64,000 nt of DNA, taken from positions 66,267,216 to 66,331,215 of the forward strand of contig NC_088171.1 of assembly GCF_028769735.1 (NCBI RefSeq). Direction: 5' to 3'. Position 1 is the first letter of the stretch, and each line of letters opens with the position of its first letter. This document shows positions 36,474 to 49,499 of the stretch, in pieces. Origin of the DNA: Zonotrichia leucophrys gambelii. Its lineage: Eukaryota > Chordata > Aves > Passeriformes > Passerellidae. The notes below the pieces were generated by a model that was not told the origin of the DNA, ran no database searches, and saw only the letters and a list, made by a program, of their open reading frames with translations. The position numbers and the translations under genes are program-made.

Positions 36474-36800
36474 ACATAGAACATATTAAGTTGGAAGAGA
36501 CCCATCAGGATCAATGAGTCCAACTCCTGGCCCTGCACAGGATACTCCAAGAGTCACACCATGTGCCTGAGAGCACTGTCCAAATGCTTCTTGAGCTCTG
36601 TCAGGCTTGGTGCTGTGACCAGTTCCCTGGGGTCCTGTTCAGTGCCCAACCACCCTTTCCTGATATCCAAACTAAACCTCCCCTGACTGACCTTCATGCC
36701 ATGTCCTTGAGTCCTGTCACAGGACAGGAGAATGAAGAGATCAGCGTCTGCCCCTCAGCTTCTTCACGTGATGTCTGTTGGAGGAAGTGTTGCACCACGT
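36474..36800 (-). mobile_element. Second CR1 LINE 3' end, antisense, other subfamily
   Basis: Starts with 'acatagaacatattaagttg' and continues through 'gagtccaactcctggccctg', 'gagctctgtcaggcttgg', 'cagtgcccaaccacccttt' and 'ctaaacctcccctgact'. I recognise this as a CR1 subfamily common in passerines, read in reverse. It is 5'-truncated near 36800. Its 3' end abuts the truncated 5' side of the CR1 at 36101-36465, so the two lie head-to-tail in the same orientation. Confidence 0.93.
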
Positions 36801-39800
36801 GAACCACAAGAACATTTGTGGTTGCTGAGTATCACACAAGCAATGAATCTTTAAAATTTTTCAATAATATTGAATAGTTTAAATTGAAATTCATGCATGC
36901 CCCTTTGCAAATAATTTCAGAATGTTTCTTCGGGAAGAAGCTTATACTAAAGAAATTTTCCTTGCTGATATATTTGGGATATACTATGGATGTAGTTCCA
37001 AAAGCCCTGTTCTTTGGTGTATATGTGATATATGAGAGATGCCTTAACTTGCGCTAAAAACGTGAATGGCTTATTATGGAATGGCCATATTTTTCTTGAA
37101 ATACCTTGTCTAAGACCTTGAAATGCTAAAATTACATGGCAAGATGCATCAGTTGCACATGGAAATACCAGAACCCCAACAGCAGGTATCGTGGCAATGG
37201 GATTTGAACATTAGCTGGGAGCTAGCTATGCACTAGGATGCCTTGGCTTATCCAGAAATAAAGGTGTATGAATGAATTTTGCTAAAATTTAAACAATCTT
37301 CTGTGAAATTTTCTTTGCAACAGCTTTGTGATGACATATAGATAGCAAGAAAAAGGGGTTTTCTTTGCCCTTCAGTGTTTTGTTGAAAAAATAAAACTGT
37401 ACGAAGTACTTCAGAAATTAACTAAAAAAAATGTGTAGGCACAATGCTTTTAAAACTGACTTTTGAACCACTCAAAATTTTTCAGTTTGTTGTCTGAGTA
37501 GAAAAAAATTTGCAGCTGAAGTGAGGGAAGGATTGGTTGTGGGGATATTTCGCTTGTTTTTATGGAAGCATTAATAAGATGATTAAAAAAAATTGAAAAA
37601 TGGGCAAGAGCTAGGGCAGCCTAGGGAATTAAAAATCTGATTAATGCTAGGACTTAGACTCACGTGCTCAAGCTGCAGCCACCAAACAGAACATAGCTCC
37701 TTACTGAAGTGAGTGATTACCTGAAACCACAAATTTTTTTGAACAGAGAAAAAAAAGAGGAGAAAAGAACTTTCTTTTTCTTAACGTAAATCTTTTCTGC
37801 TGCTTGGAACTAATAGCTTTTATTGCTACTGCTGTTTAAATATTAGCTTTTGTAGTTCACTTGCCAGAAGCAGCACTCACTGTATTTCATTAAAACTAGC
37901 TGAAGTTCACCTCTGTAGTTTGTATATCAAAAGGGTGCTCTCCTGGCAGCTGTGAGAATGTCTCTGTGCGTGCTATGCAGAGGCGTAGCAGCTGGCCATG
38001 TTTACTCTGCTGGGACTCTGTGTCTGCACACAGGTGTGTGTGCATACCTGTATGTGCATCTATGTTTATAAACGTGGCATTTTCACAGTGACCTCCTAGT
38101 GAGGTTGATTCTTTTCCTTAAGTCCTCTGAAGCTGAGTGACAGGAATATATCTGAAGGAAGACAACTTCCACGCCTCTTGGTCTTCTGCTGGTTGTAATG
38201 CTCTTGATTCATTTAGCAGCAGCTGGCAGCTCTAGGACCAGGAGGAGGGCTTGAACAGACTGCAGTATTTGTGGGATCATGCTGGGATTGACTTCCCAGC
38301 TCACTGTGCATCTAGTCAGGGGAAGAGGACGAAAATATCTAAATCTATTTATGGTGTGAATGTAGAAGCTTGAATCCTGAAGAATTGCAGTGTTATTTTT
38401 TTTAAACTATCTTTGTAGGTGATTTCAGGGAAAGATATTCCTTTTACTTTCCTCAGAAAAAGTCTGCAAGCAAGTATCCTGTTGTACTTTTTTCACCACT
38501 AATTTTCTCTCTCTGACATGTATGCCTCTTCCAGCTCTATTTTCTTCTGAAACTGAAGCCCCTGTTCACTCCTGCAAGATCAGAGCTTCCTTGTAATCCA
38601 TGAGAGTTATGTGGCATAACTCATAGGCTCAGCTGGCATGTTGAGGTCACCAAAGGTGATATGGATGGAAAAGTTGGTGTTTCTCTCTCTCTTTGGCATA
38701 ATAAGAGCTGGGAGGCGACTGCATTGACCAAAGGCTGTTTAAGCCCTTGGCTCAAGGCAGAATGGGGCTCTGGGAGACCAGGGTACCTCGTGTAAGGCCA
38801 CAGCTCGTGGTGTCTCGCTGCTACGCTGTGATGCTTCAACATGATGCTTGCAGCACTGGCAGAGCCTTGTTTCTCTTGGTCTTGGAACTCATGTGGGATC
38901 CTTTAAAATCCAAGAGTGAGCTGGGAAGCTTTTTCTGCTTTGGAACTGAAAGCATGTTTTCCTTATTTCAGACCAGGTGCTCGTTTTCCTGAAGACTTTC
39001 ATGAGCTTGGTGCTGTCAAGGTCTCTGACCTTCTGCCAGCAGTGATCAAAGTCAGGCAGATGCTCAAAAATTGCTGGGAGATACATGGATGGACACACAC
39101 ATGCACGTACTCAGCATGATTGCATTAGCCTTGTCTTCTTAAGAAACAGATGAAAGCTATGTAATTTAATGGTTGGATGAGAGTTCTGTGAGTGGTAATG
39201 AGAACAATGCAGACTCTGCCACACCACACAAAGAGCTGGCTTCTGAGGGCCTCTTTGAAGTGTTGGGGACAAGCACAGCACTGCAGTTGTGAGACGTCTG
39301 CAGCGTGAATAAACACGTGTTTAGGCATTGCTTAAGTGATGCTGACATTTGTCTGTACCTGCTTTCTGTACAAACATCTGGCTGGAATAAACCCTGTGGG
39401 ACAGAGGCTGCCTGTGGGCCTTGAGCTGGTAGAGCCAGAGGCTGAGACATCAGTGGCCCTAATGACAAGCTGTGGCCCCACATGTGTGTTTTACGTGGTT
39501 GTTCAGGGTTTCCCTTTCCATTTCTCAGCCCTTGCACAGATTTCCCCAGCACCAGTTTCCAGAGCCTGCAGGAGCTGACGCAAGAGCTCCGAAAAGTTGC
39601 AAGGACTGGTGACTGAAAATGCAGTTTTCAGCTGTCAAACAGAGCAGCTGCTGCAGCAGGCTGGGCGACTCAAGTGGGCATGTTTCACTCTGCCTGGGTG
39701 TTCTTCAAATCCTATTCTGGGCATGAAAAAGCTGGGTCCCGTGATAAAAATCATGTGTACTTTTTCGAAATGAAGTCAGCAGGAAAATGTGTGAGAAGTT

Positions 39801-42800
39801 GAAGTTTTTAGGAAGAGAAAAGGAGATTTCTGATTCTGTTTGAATTGTCTTAAGCTATAGGTATCACCAGAGGGGCACGTACATTGACTATCCAGCTTCT
39901 CTACCAGAACTCCCTGGGGTACTGAAGTTAAGAAGGGTCAGGTAGAAAAGCTAATTTTACTTTAGATAGGATGAAGAAGATCTAGTGTTTCAGCTAGAAA
40001 ATATAAATGTAAAAATATTTTATATTTCTACTAAATGTACATGTGTTTATATTTCTGGCTTTTCACTGTAATATGACAGAGGAAATGATCTTTTTGGGCA
40101 TAGTGACACACAGAATAGTGTGTGCATGTATCTTGAGCTGTGGAAATGCTTTTTGATCTCTAATTACAGACCATTGACTGAATAATGTAAGAAGTCTGTA
40201 TTATATAGATATATAAAGCCTTATTGGTACTTGCAAGAGGAGAATTGTGGGGTATTTTTCCTCTGGCTTTTACTTGCTTAATCATGTAAGTTCCAGATTT
40301 CTCTTAAATGAGTAACTATAACAAAGTTTGTATAGCAGTGTTTTTGTTACTGCTTAGAGGTGTTTCACAGAAGTCACCTATCCCTCCACATTGATGCCCA
40401 ACTCAAAGACATGTGCTTTGCTCTGCCTGTGTTTCTGTTCTGCCCATGTTATTTCCACCTTGGGTGTGTGCCTGTCTTTTGGCTGCCTGGAGTGCCGTCC
40501 TGCTGTGGGTCCTGGCTGCACTGGGCATCTCCCTGCATCAGGGGAAATGCACCTCCATCCCATCAGACATGCACCATAATTTCATATATGGCTCCATCCC
40601 TGGGTTTGTTCCTATAGCTTTAGCATCATTCTTATACCTGGGAAATTCATGCTCAGTGCAACGGGAAGGATTTTGACAATGACACCTGGACCTTTCAGGG
40701 AATATCGCTTTTATTTGATGTTATCATCATTTTGGCATTTGCAGCTCCTCGTGCAACAGTGAGCTAAGAGACTGCAGTAGGATTCTTGAAGCCTCAGATC
40801 TAGTTAAAATAATAGTTAATGGCTAATGCAGATTTACTTTGCTCTTGAGCCAAGAAGGGATCAGTGCTGGGAGCCAAATCTGAAAGCTCATCACAACCAC
40901 ATGAGATGGAAAAGGAGTCTCTGAGACATATTGATAGCTGCAGATGACAGAAATGATATTTATTGCCATGGACAGTAAAATTTATATATATTAAAAAAAT
41001 GCAAACTTTGGAGAATGCTGGGAAGCACTGACAGGAAATGCCTCAGAACAAATTTCTGCAAGAAAAAGTGGCTGGAGGAAGCAGCTTCAATGAAAATGGT
41101 TTATTTGTTCTGATCTGTGGGCCAAATGATAGAGTACAACAGAAGTCAGCTTTTGAAATATCATTTCTCTTCCCCCAGTAGAAGTTTCCTTGTCTTTGGT
41201 ATACAGCATAATGGTTCTTCCCTGCACAGCTTTGTAATTAGAAATATTGAAGTGTTTTCAGAGAAGAGAACTATTTATCTGAAAGCTTTACTCCAGTGAA
41301 AGCTTTATGGAATGTCCAAAAATGTCTGGGTAAATATTGCCCTTTTCTTTTGATCAAGTAAAATTTGTACATCTTCCCCCATGCTCCCTCCAACATGAAT
41401 TTCAGTATTTAAGAAGTCTACCAAGTATTAAGTGCAATACTAATATTATACAGTAGAAGATTTAAATTATAGCTTGTCTTTGGTTTTTCTAACCCAGTTA
41501 TTGCTTTCTGATGGTGCTGCCTAAATACTGGGAGGCAGAACTAAATATTTAGTAAGAAAAATGAAGTAGACTGCTTTGATAGGTGAAACAGGGTAAATTG
41601 TTTAATGAACTGTTTCATAGACGTCTTTACGCATAGATTTTTCAAGACCTAACAGTTACTACAGCTTAGAAATTTTGGAAAACAGGAATGTAAGGAGTAG
41701 GAGCTCCTTCATAAGTTTGGAGTTATGCAATTCTACTGAAAAACAAATAATATCATATGCTTCTTCTATACATAGGTGCATGCCTTTTATCTTTGGTCTG
41801 TCAGGGAGAGGTGAGGAAGTGTTTGCTCCTGATTTTTTGTTCCTTTGGTATGGCAGGTAGAGAAGCTACAATGAAGAGTTTTGACAAACTAAACTTGTGT
41901 AGAGCTAGAAATTCTCTTGGAAACTGGTTTGTATAGAAAACTTGCTTTTGAAATGGTACCTCAGCCAAATTACTTTCTGCCGAAAGCTTTTGACTTATCA
42001 AATAAGGAGGAAAATTGAAGGAAGTACAGTATTTTCCACAGAGGTAAAAAATTTTAAAATATTGTGAAGGTGAACATGAATTTATTGCCTGACAGACTGG
42101 AGTGGAGCATCTTGAGGAAGACTGGGGTGAGTAAGTGGCTCAGAGAGCAGAGTGCAGTGTTTTGGGACCCCAGCCAGGTGCTGAGGACAGGATGAGGGTG
42201 GCCAGGCTCTGCCAGCAGTCAGGGTGACCATGAGTCAGTGCAGTACATGAGACAAGGAAATGATTTAATATATACATATGTCATGTCTAAAATACGTTCA
42301 TTCATATATATATGTATATGTAAAATGCAGTTGAATTATTTGAAATACTAAAATAAAGAAAAAAAAGTGGCTGTAAAGGTCAGAGTCATGGAATCATTAA
42401 GCTTGAAAAAGACCAAGGACTTGCAATAGAAAACATTGATGAAATAGTAGTTAGGGGAGTAGAGAAGTAAAGGGAAAAAAGCTGGCATTTCTTGTCTTAT
42501 TTTGCAAACTTCACTGTGGTAGGTAGATGTTCTAATCACCAAACTGTCAGCTGCTTGTGCAAACTTGCAGGCTGTGACCCCAGCCCAGCTGAAGGGAACA
42601 GCGGAGCTCCTGTTGACTGGGGCAGGGCCAGACTCTGCTCCAAAGCCGTGTTTTTCCGTCTCTAGTCACAGCAAATCCCAGGGACTCCAACAGCTTTGGG
42701 CTTGGATCTGGCTCTGGAGAGGCAGGGTTTGGTGGATGGTGGCTGTGCAGGAGGAGAGAAGAGGTGGCAGGGCTCTGTACCTGTGAGATCTGGAGGCACA

Positions 42801-43158
42801 GAAAGCACTGTATGTCACAGCTGTTTAGGCTGCTGTGCACTTAGCACTGAAAGTTTTATAGAAAGGCAAAACATACAATTCAATTACAACTGCTGCAATG
42901 CAATCCAAGTTGATCTAGTTTCTCCCACATGACCTGACCACAATTTTAAGCTTGGCATAGCCTGAAAGCTTGAGGAATGTATTTCCAGTAATTGCCAGGC
43001 CACTTCATTGTTTCTGTGTATGCATAAACACTAGGCTGTGATCATAGTGGTCATGCTTGAGCTGCTATCTGAAATTCACTTGTGCTATAGGGATTGACTA
43101 ATCTGGTTCATACTGACAGCAGTTTCCATTTACTGTATTAGCTCTCTTTGACTGCTAG
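36801..43158. other. Non-coding stretch, no gene recognised
   Basis: No gene or transposon is recognised. Frames of 60-128 codons near 39.1-39.6 and 40.4-40.7 kb overlap on both strands and have no recognisable domain. There is a TA-rich simple patch near 42270-42320. 42.1-42.8 kb is somewhat more GC-rich. Confidence 0.5.
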
Positions 43159-43225
43159 CGCCGTGCGACTCCAGCTCGACGCGCAAAACAAAAACTGTTA
43201 AGAGCTACGAGGCGCACGAGTCACG
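43159..43225. promoter_or_regulatory. Compact CpG cluster
   Basis: Ten CpG dinucleotides fall within 67 bases in an otherwise CpG-poor neighbourhood. They are split into two groups around an AAAACAAAAACTGTTAA linker. This is far too short for a standard CpG island. Retained CpGs suggest either constraint or lack of germline methylation, so a small unmethylated regulatory site is plausible. No known motif explains the whole block. Confidence 0.35.
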
Positions 43226-43899
43226 CAGCACAAAACCCATGTGTCATCACAGGCTCCCTGACTTGTCAGCTTGGCAAATCAGGCTGGGTTGCAGCAGATC
43301 CATTTATAAGATGCCAACACTACCAAGCACCTAGTGAGGAACAACAGGCAGTCGTTTAGTTTTAAAATGTATGGCAGAGGAATAGCAAAGGGTTGGTCTT
43401 GTGCAGTCTCAAGACATGCTCTTACTTGGCCTACATAAGCTTCTCCCTTGCTTTCTGTTTCTCTGACTACTGTGTGTAAGAACATTAATCCCTAAAATCT
43501 GCATCCTTTTGTTCCTAGGTAAAGTCCCCTGCGAAGTCAGTAGGTTGGGGTTTTTTTCCTGTTTCAGGTTCAGTCTATGCAGCTGTTACAACTTCTTTAG
43601 TGCTGGGCAAAATAAAACTCCCAGTTAAAATTGGGTGCACTTCTTTATTCCTTCCTAGCAAATCTATTTCTTTTAAGTTTTTCTCAGGATATTGATTGCT
43701 GGTAATTTAATGTGTCTCAACCGTGAAAAGCTGTTATGACAGTTTCACATGCTATTGCAGTCTTTTATTTCCCCATTCACAGACAAAAATGGAAGATTTC
43801 CCTCACTGGACTATAATGTATAATTCATCTAACATTACTCCACTCAGTAGCCAGATGCTGCAAATTTCAGCAGTTGGACCATAATTTTAAAAGAGCCCA
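43226..43899. other. Non-coding spacer, nothing recognised
   Basis: No gene or repeat is recognised. The plus strand becomes increasingly AT-rich towards the motif-dense segment at 43900. Confidence 0.5.
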
Positions 43900-44045
43900 G
43901 TCTGTAATTATTTGACCTGTTCTTTGTTACACATCCATAAAACAATTAGCCCAATTAAATGAATCTTCAGGTACCAGAGCCAAAATTTATGGAAGGATGT
44001 GATTAATTACTTTGAAATTCTGCACATATAATTTAGCTTGTGCTT
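43900..44045. promoter_or_regulatory. Putative regulatory segment, homeodomain-rich
   Basis: Repeat-free AT-rich sequence with TAATTA at 43905-43910 and 44004-44009, plus CAATTA words near 43943 and 43952. The spacing and absence of simple repeats resemble developmental non-coding elements. Motif evidence only. Confidence 0.25.
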
Positions 44046-45419
44046 AGGGGAGAAGTGGAAAAATGTTTGGGATCTTCAGCATCCCTGCCAGTCACATCAC
44101 AGGAGCTGAGGTCTCTGTGCAACACAGATAGAAATAAAGCGTCTATTTCTACCTAAATCTACCTTTCTGCACTCCTCTGGGGCCAGTCCAGTCCCTGACA
44201 GCTGTCACTTTGGTAAGAAAAGCAAAACTTATCAGCTCTCTCCCTGCTGCTGCTGCTTCTCCATTTTGGGTTGAGCTCTCCCTGCTGGGGAAAGTGGTTT
44301 TCCCAAGGTCTCCATGCTGCTGTGTAGAGTGAAAAGGAGACCACTGTAGGTCCATGGGCAGCACCCACTGCTTTTCTCTGGCTCCCATCACAAAATAGCA
44401 GGCTCTTTCTGCTCCCACCCAATGTGGCTCAAGAAGTAGAAATACCTGATGTGGAGATTAAAACTGAAGTGCTCTGCATAAGTATGTGAAGGATGTTATA
44501 CAAGGAAAACAAGTTCATATTTGTATTTGCTTTTCCTTGAGAAATCTGTGCTGCATTATGTATGCTGTTGAAATAGTGTGCCTGACCTCAGAAATGTTAA
44601 AATTAAGAATAACTTACACACCTTTTCTCAGTGCTGGCTGGGGGAATTTTCCCCGTTTTTGTTAGCAGCATCCTCAGCCTGCCTCCCTGACAGTCCTGGC
44701 TCCCTGCCCTCCCCAGCACTGACTTGCCTCTCCTGGTGTCTGGCCAGCAGTGGCTCAAGACTTTGCCCCTGTCAGTGCTTGACTGCTCTCCTGGTTTGAA
44801 CAAGGAGAATAAATTGGGGTGACAAGTTATGGGTTGATCAATATGAAAAGTTACCAAATTATTTGTTGTCATTGTTTCTTAGTGGCAAACCTAATTATTT
44901 GCCTTTTCTGTAGATCAGGGGAACTGGGTACTGTGTGTAGCCATAGGGAACTCTTTTCTGTCTCCAAAATAGGTGTTTGTGAGGTAGTCTTTGATGAAGA
45001 CGTCACTTCACACTGTGAGATTCTCCACATTGCTTTCCTTTAGCTGGATTTCAGCTCAAGTACTGTAGGGAAAAGTAATAGATTAAGATGTGTCACCCAA
45101 AGCAAAGAGTGATTTATTCTCTAGTTAGTTGATATTGATGTGAAATTATCAAGTCCATTGTTAGTGAAAGACGAAAGCTGACATGATTTTAGTCCAGCTA
45201 AATTCAAATATATGGTTCCACAGAAACATGACAAAGTACTGCGGTGATAGTTACAGACATACAGAATAAAGGAGAATTTATGGGTGTGGGGCTTTTTTCC
45301 AATGGCAAACAAGGGCCAGTTTAAAAGAAAGAGGAGGAGGGAAAGGTTCAAAAAATAAAGAAGTGATCCAACATTCCATATGCAGAGAAAACAATTTCCA
45401 TGCCTCTTATCAAAAATGT
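44046..45419. other. Non-coding stretch, no gene recognised
   Basis: No supported gene. Overlapping frames of about 90 codons on the minus strand at 44.15-44.42 kb and at 44.60-44.87 kb show no recognisable domain. Confidence 0.5.
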
Positions 45420-45570
45420 GTTAAATCAGCTAACATTGATATAACTTCAAGCAATTAGGAGCATGCTAATAATGATATGAGTCTTCAGCTGTAAATAATT
45501 ACGCTGCCTCAAGGCTATGCTTTAATTTTTGGCTTGCTGTATCTATAAACAATAATCAAACTGCAAAGCT
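45420..45570. promoter_or_regulatory. Putative regulatory segment, POU/homeodomain/forkhead words
   Basis: Contains a CAATTAG word (about 45452-45458), an octamer-like ATGCTAAT (45463-45470), an AATAATTA word near 45494, and a forkhead-like TAAACA (45546-45551) within 150 repeat-free bases. Proposed on motif content only. Confidence 0.25.
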
Positions 45571-45839
45571 AGTTGTGTTGTTTTTGTTCACAATTTGTGA
45601 AATGATTTCTGTACCCTACAGTGATGCTGATGGCTATTTTGACCTTCAGGAACTCCGGCCTGTGAGGCTAAGAGCTAATGTGTACTTCCATCGATCTGAG
45701 TTACAGGCACACAGCAGGTTCCTGTGCCTGTTCTTCACAAGTACAAAAGCTGCTATCGTCAATCAGTGTGTGTTGTGAAAAGGGGGCTTGCTGCTGAGAC
45801 TCAATAAATAGGGACATTAGGAGGAAATGTTATAATTGC
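45571..45839. other. Spacer with a weak exon-like segment
   Basis: At 45622 an acceptor-like 'gtaccctacag' precedes an open plus-strand frame reading DADGYFDLQELRP, with a possible donor 'gtgagg' at 45662. The residues superficially recall an EF-hand loop but lack two positions, and the implied exon is only 40 bases. Probably chance. Confidence 0.2.
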
Positions 45840-46010
45840 TGCTACCCACATCTTGTTAATGAGTAATGTACAGTTAGACTCCATGCAATTGCAGCTAAAC
45901 TGTTTATACAATTTATTCTTATGTTGCAACTAACATTTAACATAATGAAGTATCATAATTGCAGCCATTAAAGTCAAGATTAAGATTTGTTTAATTAGAA
46001 TTAAGAAAAT
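45840..46010. promoter_or_regulatory. Putative regulatory segment, AT-rich
   Basis: Repeat-free, with 'ttaatgagtaatg', 'atgcaattgcag' and 'tttaattagaattaag' words. Together with neighbouring segments it forms part of a motif-dense interval from 43.9 to 50.1 kb. Motif evidence only. Confidence 0.22.
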
Positions 46011-47279
46011 GTAGAATAGACTTTGAAAACGTAGGGTTTACTGGGTAGAACGTGCAGCATGTAGGGAAATTCAGAGAATGGGTATTAAACAGCTTTGTTT
46101 GTAGAAAAACCGTGCTGATGGGTCACAATTCTCCTGTCACTTACCCCACTTTTGGAGCAGCTCTGTTGAAAAATAAGCAACACAATGATGCAGGTGTAAA
46201 AATGGAAACACCAGCTGGCCTTGACTTCTGACTCTGATCTTATGTAAAACAATATTTGAAACAATAAAACAATATTTGTTTAGAAGGCAATGTGTACTCC
46301 TACTATTAGAAGGCTTTCTATTTCTGTGTTAAATCACACTATTCAAATGCAGACCCTCTGCTTTCTCCCTGATGGGAATCTGAAACAACTTTGCATTAAT
46401 GGGGAATTAGGAAAGGAATGACTCCTTAGACATGACACAGAATGGTCATGTGTTTATAGTGTTTTAAGAATAAAGTAAGTAATTGCTGTCAACTCTCTTA
46501 AAACACTCTACAAATAGAAAATCAGATTCAAGCAAGCACTAGCATTTTAGAAAAAACTGAGACTAGACCCACAAAGTAGCAACTGTGCAAGATATTTGAA
46601 AATTATAATCTTCTTTTGCAACTACATTCATAGATGGCAAAGTCTTAAGGCTTATAAATAGAATGAAATCCCATTTTGATTTCCGATGGAGCAGAATAGA
46701 CAATACACTGGAAAAGCCATGTTGTTTTTGCCACAGCTTGATTAGCTGGGAAGGGCCATTGAGTGGGATGGCTCTGCCAGGGCTGTTATGTCCACAGGAA
46801 ACACCAATACCACCATCAATAATCCCACTTCCACGCAGAGAAAAGTTTTCCCATATGCAAATAATGTGGTTTTGGTTTGACTGAGAAGCGACTATTGATA
46901 GAAGAACCTGTATTTTGAAAAAAAATATTGCAAAATTTGTTTTACTTTTATATTGTGATCTGGATTTTTTCTTTTTCTTCTAAAGGAAAAGGGGCACAAT
47001 GTGACTAGATTTGGCGTGGACTGGTTAACTTGGTGTTGTAAGGGTTAACTGTTTTGTTTTGGGACCCTGTGAATTCTCTTGTGAACAGAGGGCATTGTAG
47101 ATCATAACTTACCAGTACAGGATGCTCAGGAAAAATATAGGTATTTCTATCATTTTCATTATTTCTAGAACATTTAAAGAAAATGTGTTACATTTGGGTT
47201 GCTTTTTCAGTTTACTGAGTAAATGTATTACTATAAAGGTTTTGATAATGGCATATTAAGAAACTCACTGATCATAAAT
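46011..47279. other. Non-coding stretch, nothing recognised
   Basis: AT-rich, with a local partial duplication 'aaacaatatttg' near 46247 and 46266. No gene or transposon family is recognised. Confidence 0.5.
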
Positions 47280-47390
47280 GCTGTAGTCAAACATGATTAT
47301 TTATGCAGAGAATAATTATAGATGACAAACAGAAACAAGAGCCAATTAGGACGATTACTGCTGTAGTGTCAAATCAAATGAAGTTTTTAT
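47280..47390. promoter_or_regulatory. Putative regulatory segment, homeodomain-rich
   Basis: AATAATTAT near 47311, CAATTAGG near 47343 and CGATTAC near 47352 lie within about 50 repeat-free bases. Weak, motif-only evidence. Confidence 0.2.
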
Positions 47391-49499
47391 CATTCCTGCT
47401 TTCTCTAAAATAAATCACAACACAAACCTGTTGGTCAGCATTTTGAATAAATGAACTGAGCAACTCTGAATATTGTTATGATGCTGAAGGTTACCGACAA
47501 AGTCAGTGCTGGTTATCTGAAATTTAGAAGCCCATTGATTCCCTTTAGAAAGATCTCTATAAATATGGAATAAAAATTGACATTGATTTGCTTTTTTTGG
47601 GGAGGAACCCTTGTACTGGAAGATAAGTGATATATTCAAGTGGATTTGATTAAACTTGCAAGACACAGTGAGCTGTGCAGTTCTTATGTGTATGTTTTTT
47701 GGCTTTCATTCAAAATATACAAACTAGGAGCACTGTGACAGCATTGTTTAAGGCTGTTTTTTTAAAAGAAGGTGAAACATTACTAGGGGAAACATGGTAA
47801 TTCTGCTTTTATACATGAGACATGCACAGGTAACATGGATTCTCCCAGAGTCATCACTTGTTATCTGAATGATTTTGTTTTGAAAGCTAAGGACCATTCA
47901 TGGTTCCCTTGTCTGAGCTTTTGGAGAGGTACTGAAAGATTTCCATGGTTCTTTAAGGACCCTTTTCACCTCACAGTTTATTTTCAATTATCCTTCCTAT
48001 CTGGAAGGCCCAATTCTGAACTGGCTTGGAAAATCCCCCACCTTTCCTTTGTTATCTGTTGGATAAGTTGACCTTTCTTTCTACCCCAAATCATGGCTCA
48101 AGGCACCAGACTCTGTTCTCTCCTAACCTTCTCCAAACTGTCATGCCAGTAGGAAGCCTAAAGCTTAGGGTTACCTGGAAGGGGACTGGAATGAACTGAG
48201 TTATCTGAGTTATCCAGCGAGGCCTTGGTAATCACAGCTCATGACTAATCCAGAGAAAATTGCCTTCTCTGAGTGCCTGTCAGTATGGAGCTCTGGGGTG
48301 CTGTGCCAAACCCCTCCTGAAAGCTACAGAGGCTGGTGAGGTGAACTCTAATGCAGGTCCTCTCATCAGTGTCCTAGGTCCCTGCAATAGCAGGAGATTT
48401 TCTAAGGTAGATTGCCCTGGTGGTTAGAGGCAGGGACAAAAATTACTCCCCCAGTCATTGCTGAATGGATCTAAGGAAATTTCCTGCCTGACTCTAAAGC
48501 TGAGGAACTAAGGTTAGTCCTGTGTGAGAAGAGCATACCAGGCAGGTTTTTAATTGCACTAGGATCACCAGTCCACCATGTCTCCACCAATGAAATCTCT
48601 TTTTGTCTTCCTTCTTAAAAATCAAGCTAAGCATGAAATAGAGTAGGGGAATAAAAACTGCCTTTGCCCTCTCATCTGCTTATAGCTGGCAACTGATAAC
48701 TGATAACTGATCTAGAGTGCTCCAGTTCCCTTAAAAAAATAAAATGTTGTGGAGCTGTGGGCAGATATTGTAGAGGTGAAGTAGACACATTAAGTGGTAC
48801 TTTGCATAAATCAGAATATATTCAGAATCTTTATTTCTGCCCTTTGGAGAAGACCTTTTACTGAGTGGCATAGATTCACTGTGTTTTACTCAGCTGAGGC
48901 CTTACTGGGAATTACTTTGCTTCCTAGCCCTGCTGGGTGTGTTTTTGTGGGGTGAAAAATATGACAACAATAAGCCTGATGCAAATTGTATCTCCATTAA
49001 AGCTATTGTGCCAGAGTAGGTAGCACAAAGGGTTTCTGGCTGAGTGCTACCCCACTGAGCTGTGTTGTTGCAGCTTTCTTTGTCCGTGGCGCCTGGGATG
49101 CCGGTGTCCTCAGCTGACTCCAGCTGAAATAGGCAAAACAGCTCTTGGCAAATCTTCATATCCCACTGCAGGGCTGTGCCCACAGCTAGAAGGGGATGCT
49201 CAAAAACGACCTAACCCCTCCTGCTCCCTCCTCAGCCAGACCTCTGCTGGGACCCCAGAAAATTAGGGTGTGTGACCCCTGTCACACCCTGTGAAATTAT
49301 TCCTGTTTTTTGCATCTCATGAAAAAGGCAGCTTTTCTTTTGCTAAACTTGGCGATCTGTTAAAAGAAAGTGCAAAATATATTTGTTGTCTTGCAGCAAG
49401 AAGAGAAAACTTAAACTGCTATAGAATGTCTCTTTAGCTAGGAGTTCAATGATAATGACTGCAGAGAAGCAATTTTAGTACTTCCCAATGATTACAGGT
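47391..49499. other. Non-coding stretch, nothing recognised
   Basis: No gene is recognised. Near 48196 'tgagttatc' is repeated twice in tandem, and near 48690 'aactgata' is repeated. 48.9-49.2 kb is more GC-rich, with an unremarkable 93-codon minus-strand frame. Confidence 0.5.

Noticed and set aside
36107..36550. 147-codon minus-strand frame
   Set aside because: It is translation of the 3' region of CR1, shown by the RVVRYWNILPREVV remnant, and not a host gene.
39690..39720. 'gttcttcaaatcc' resembling a tRNA T-arm
   Set aside because: No matching acceptor stem, D-arm or anticodon arm could be placed around it.
45622..45661. EF-hand-like DADGYFDLQEL frame after an acceptor-like site
   Set aside because: The loop lacks two residues needed for a canonical EF-hand, the implied exon is only 40 bases, and no partner helix or exon is seen.
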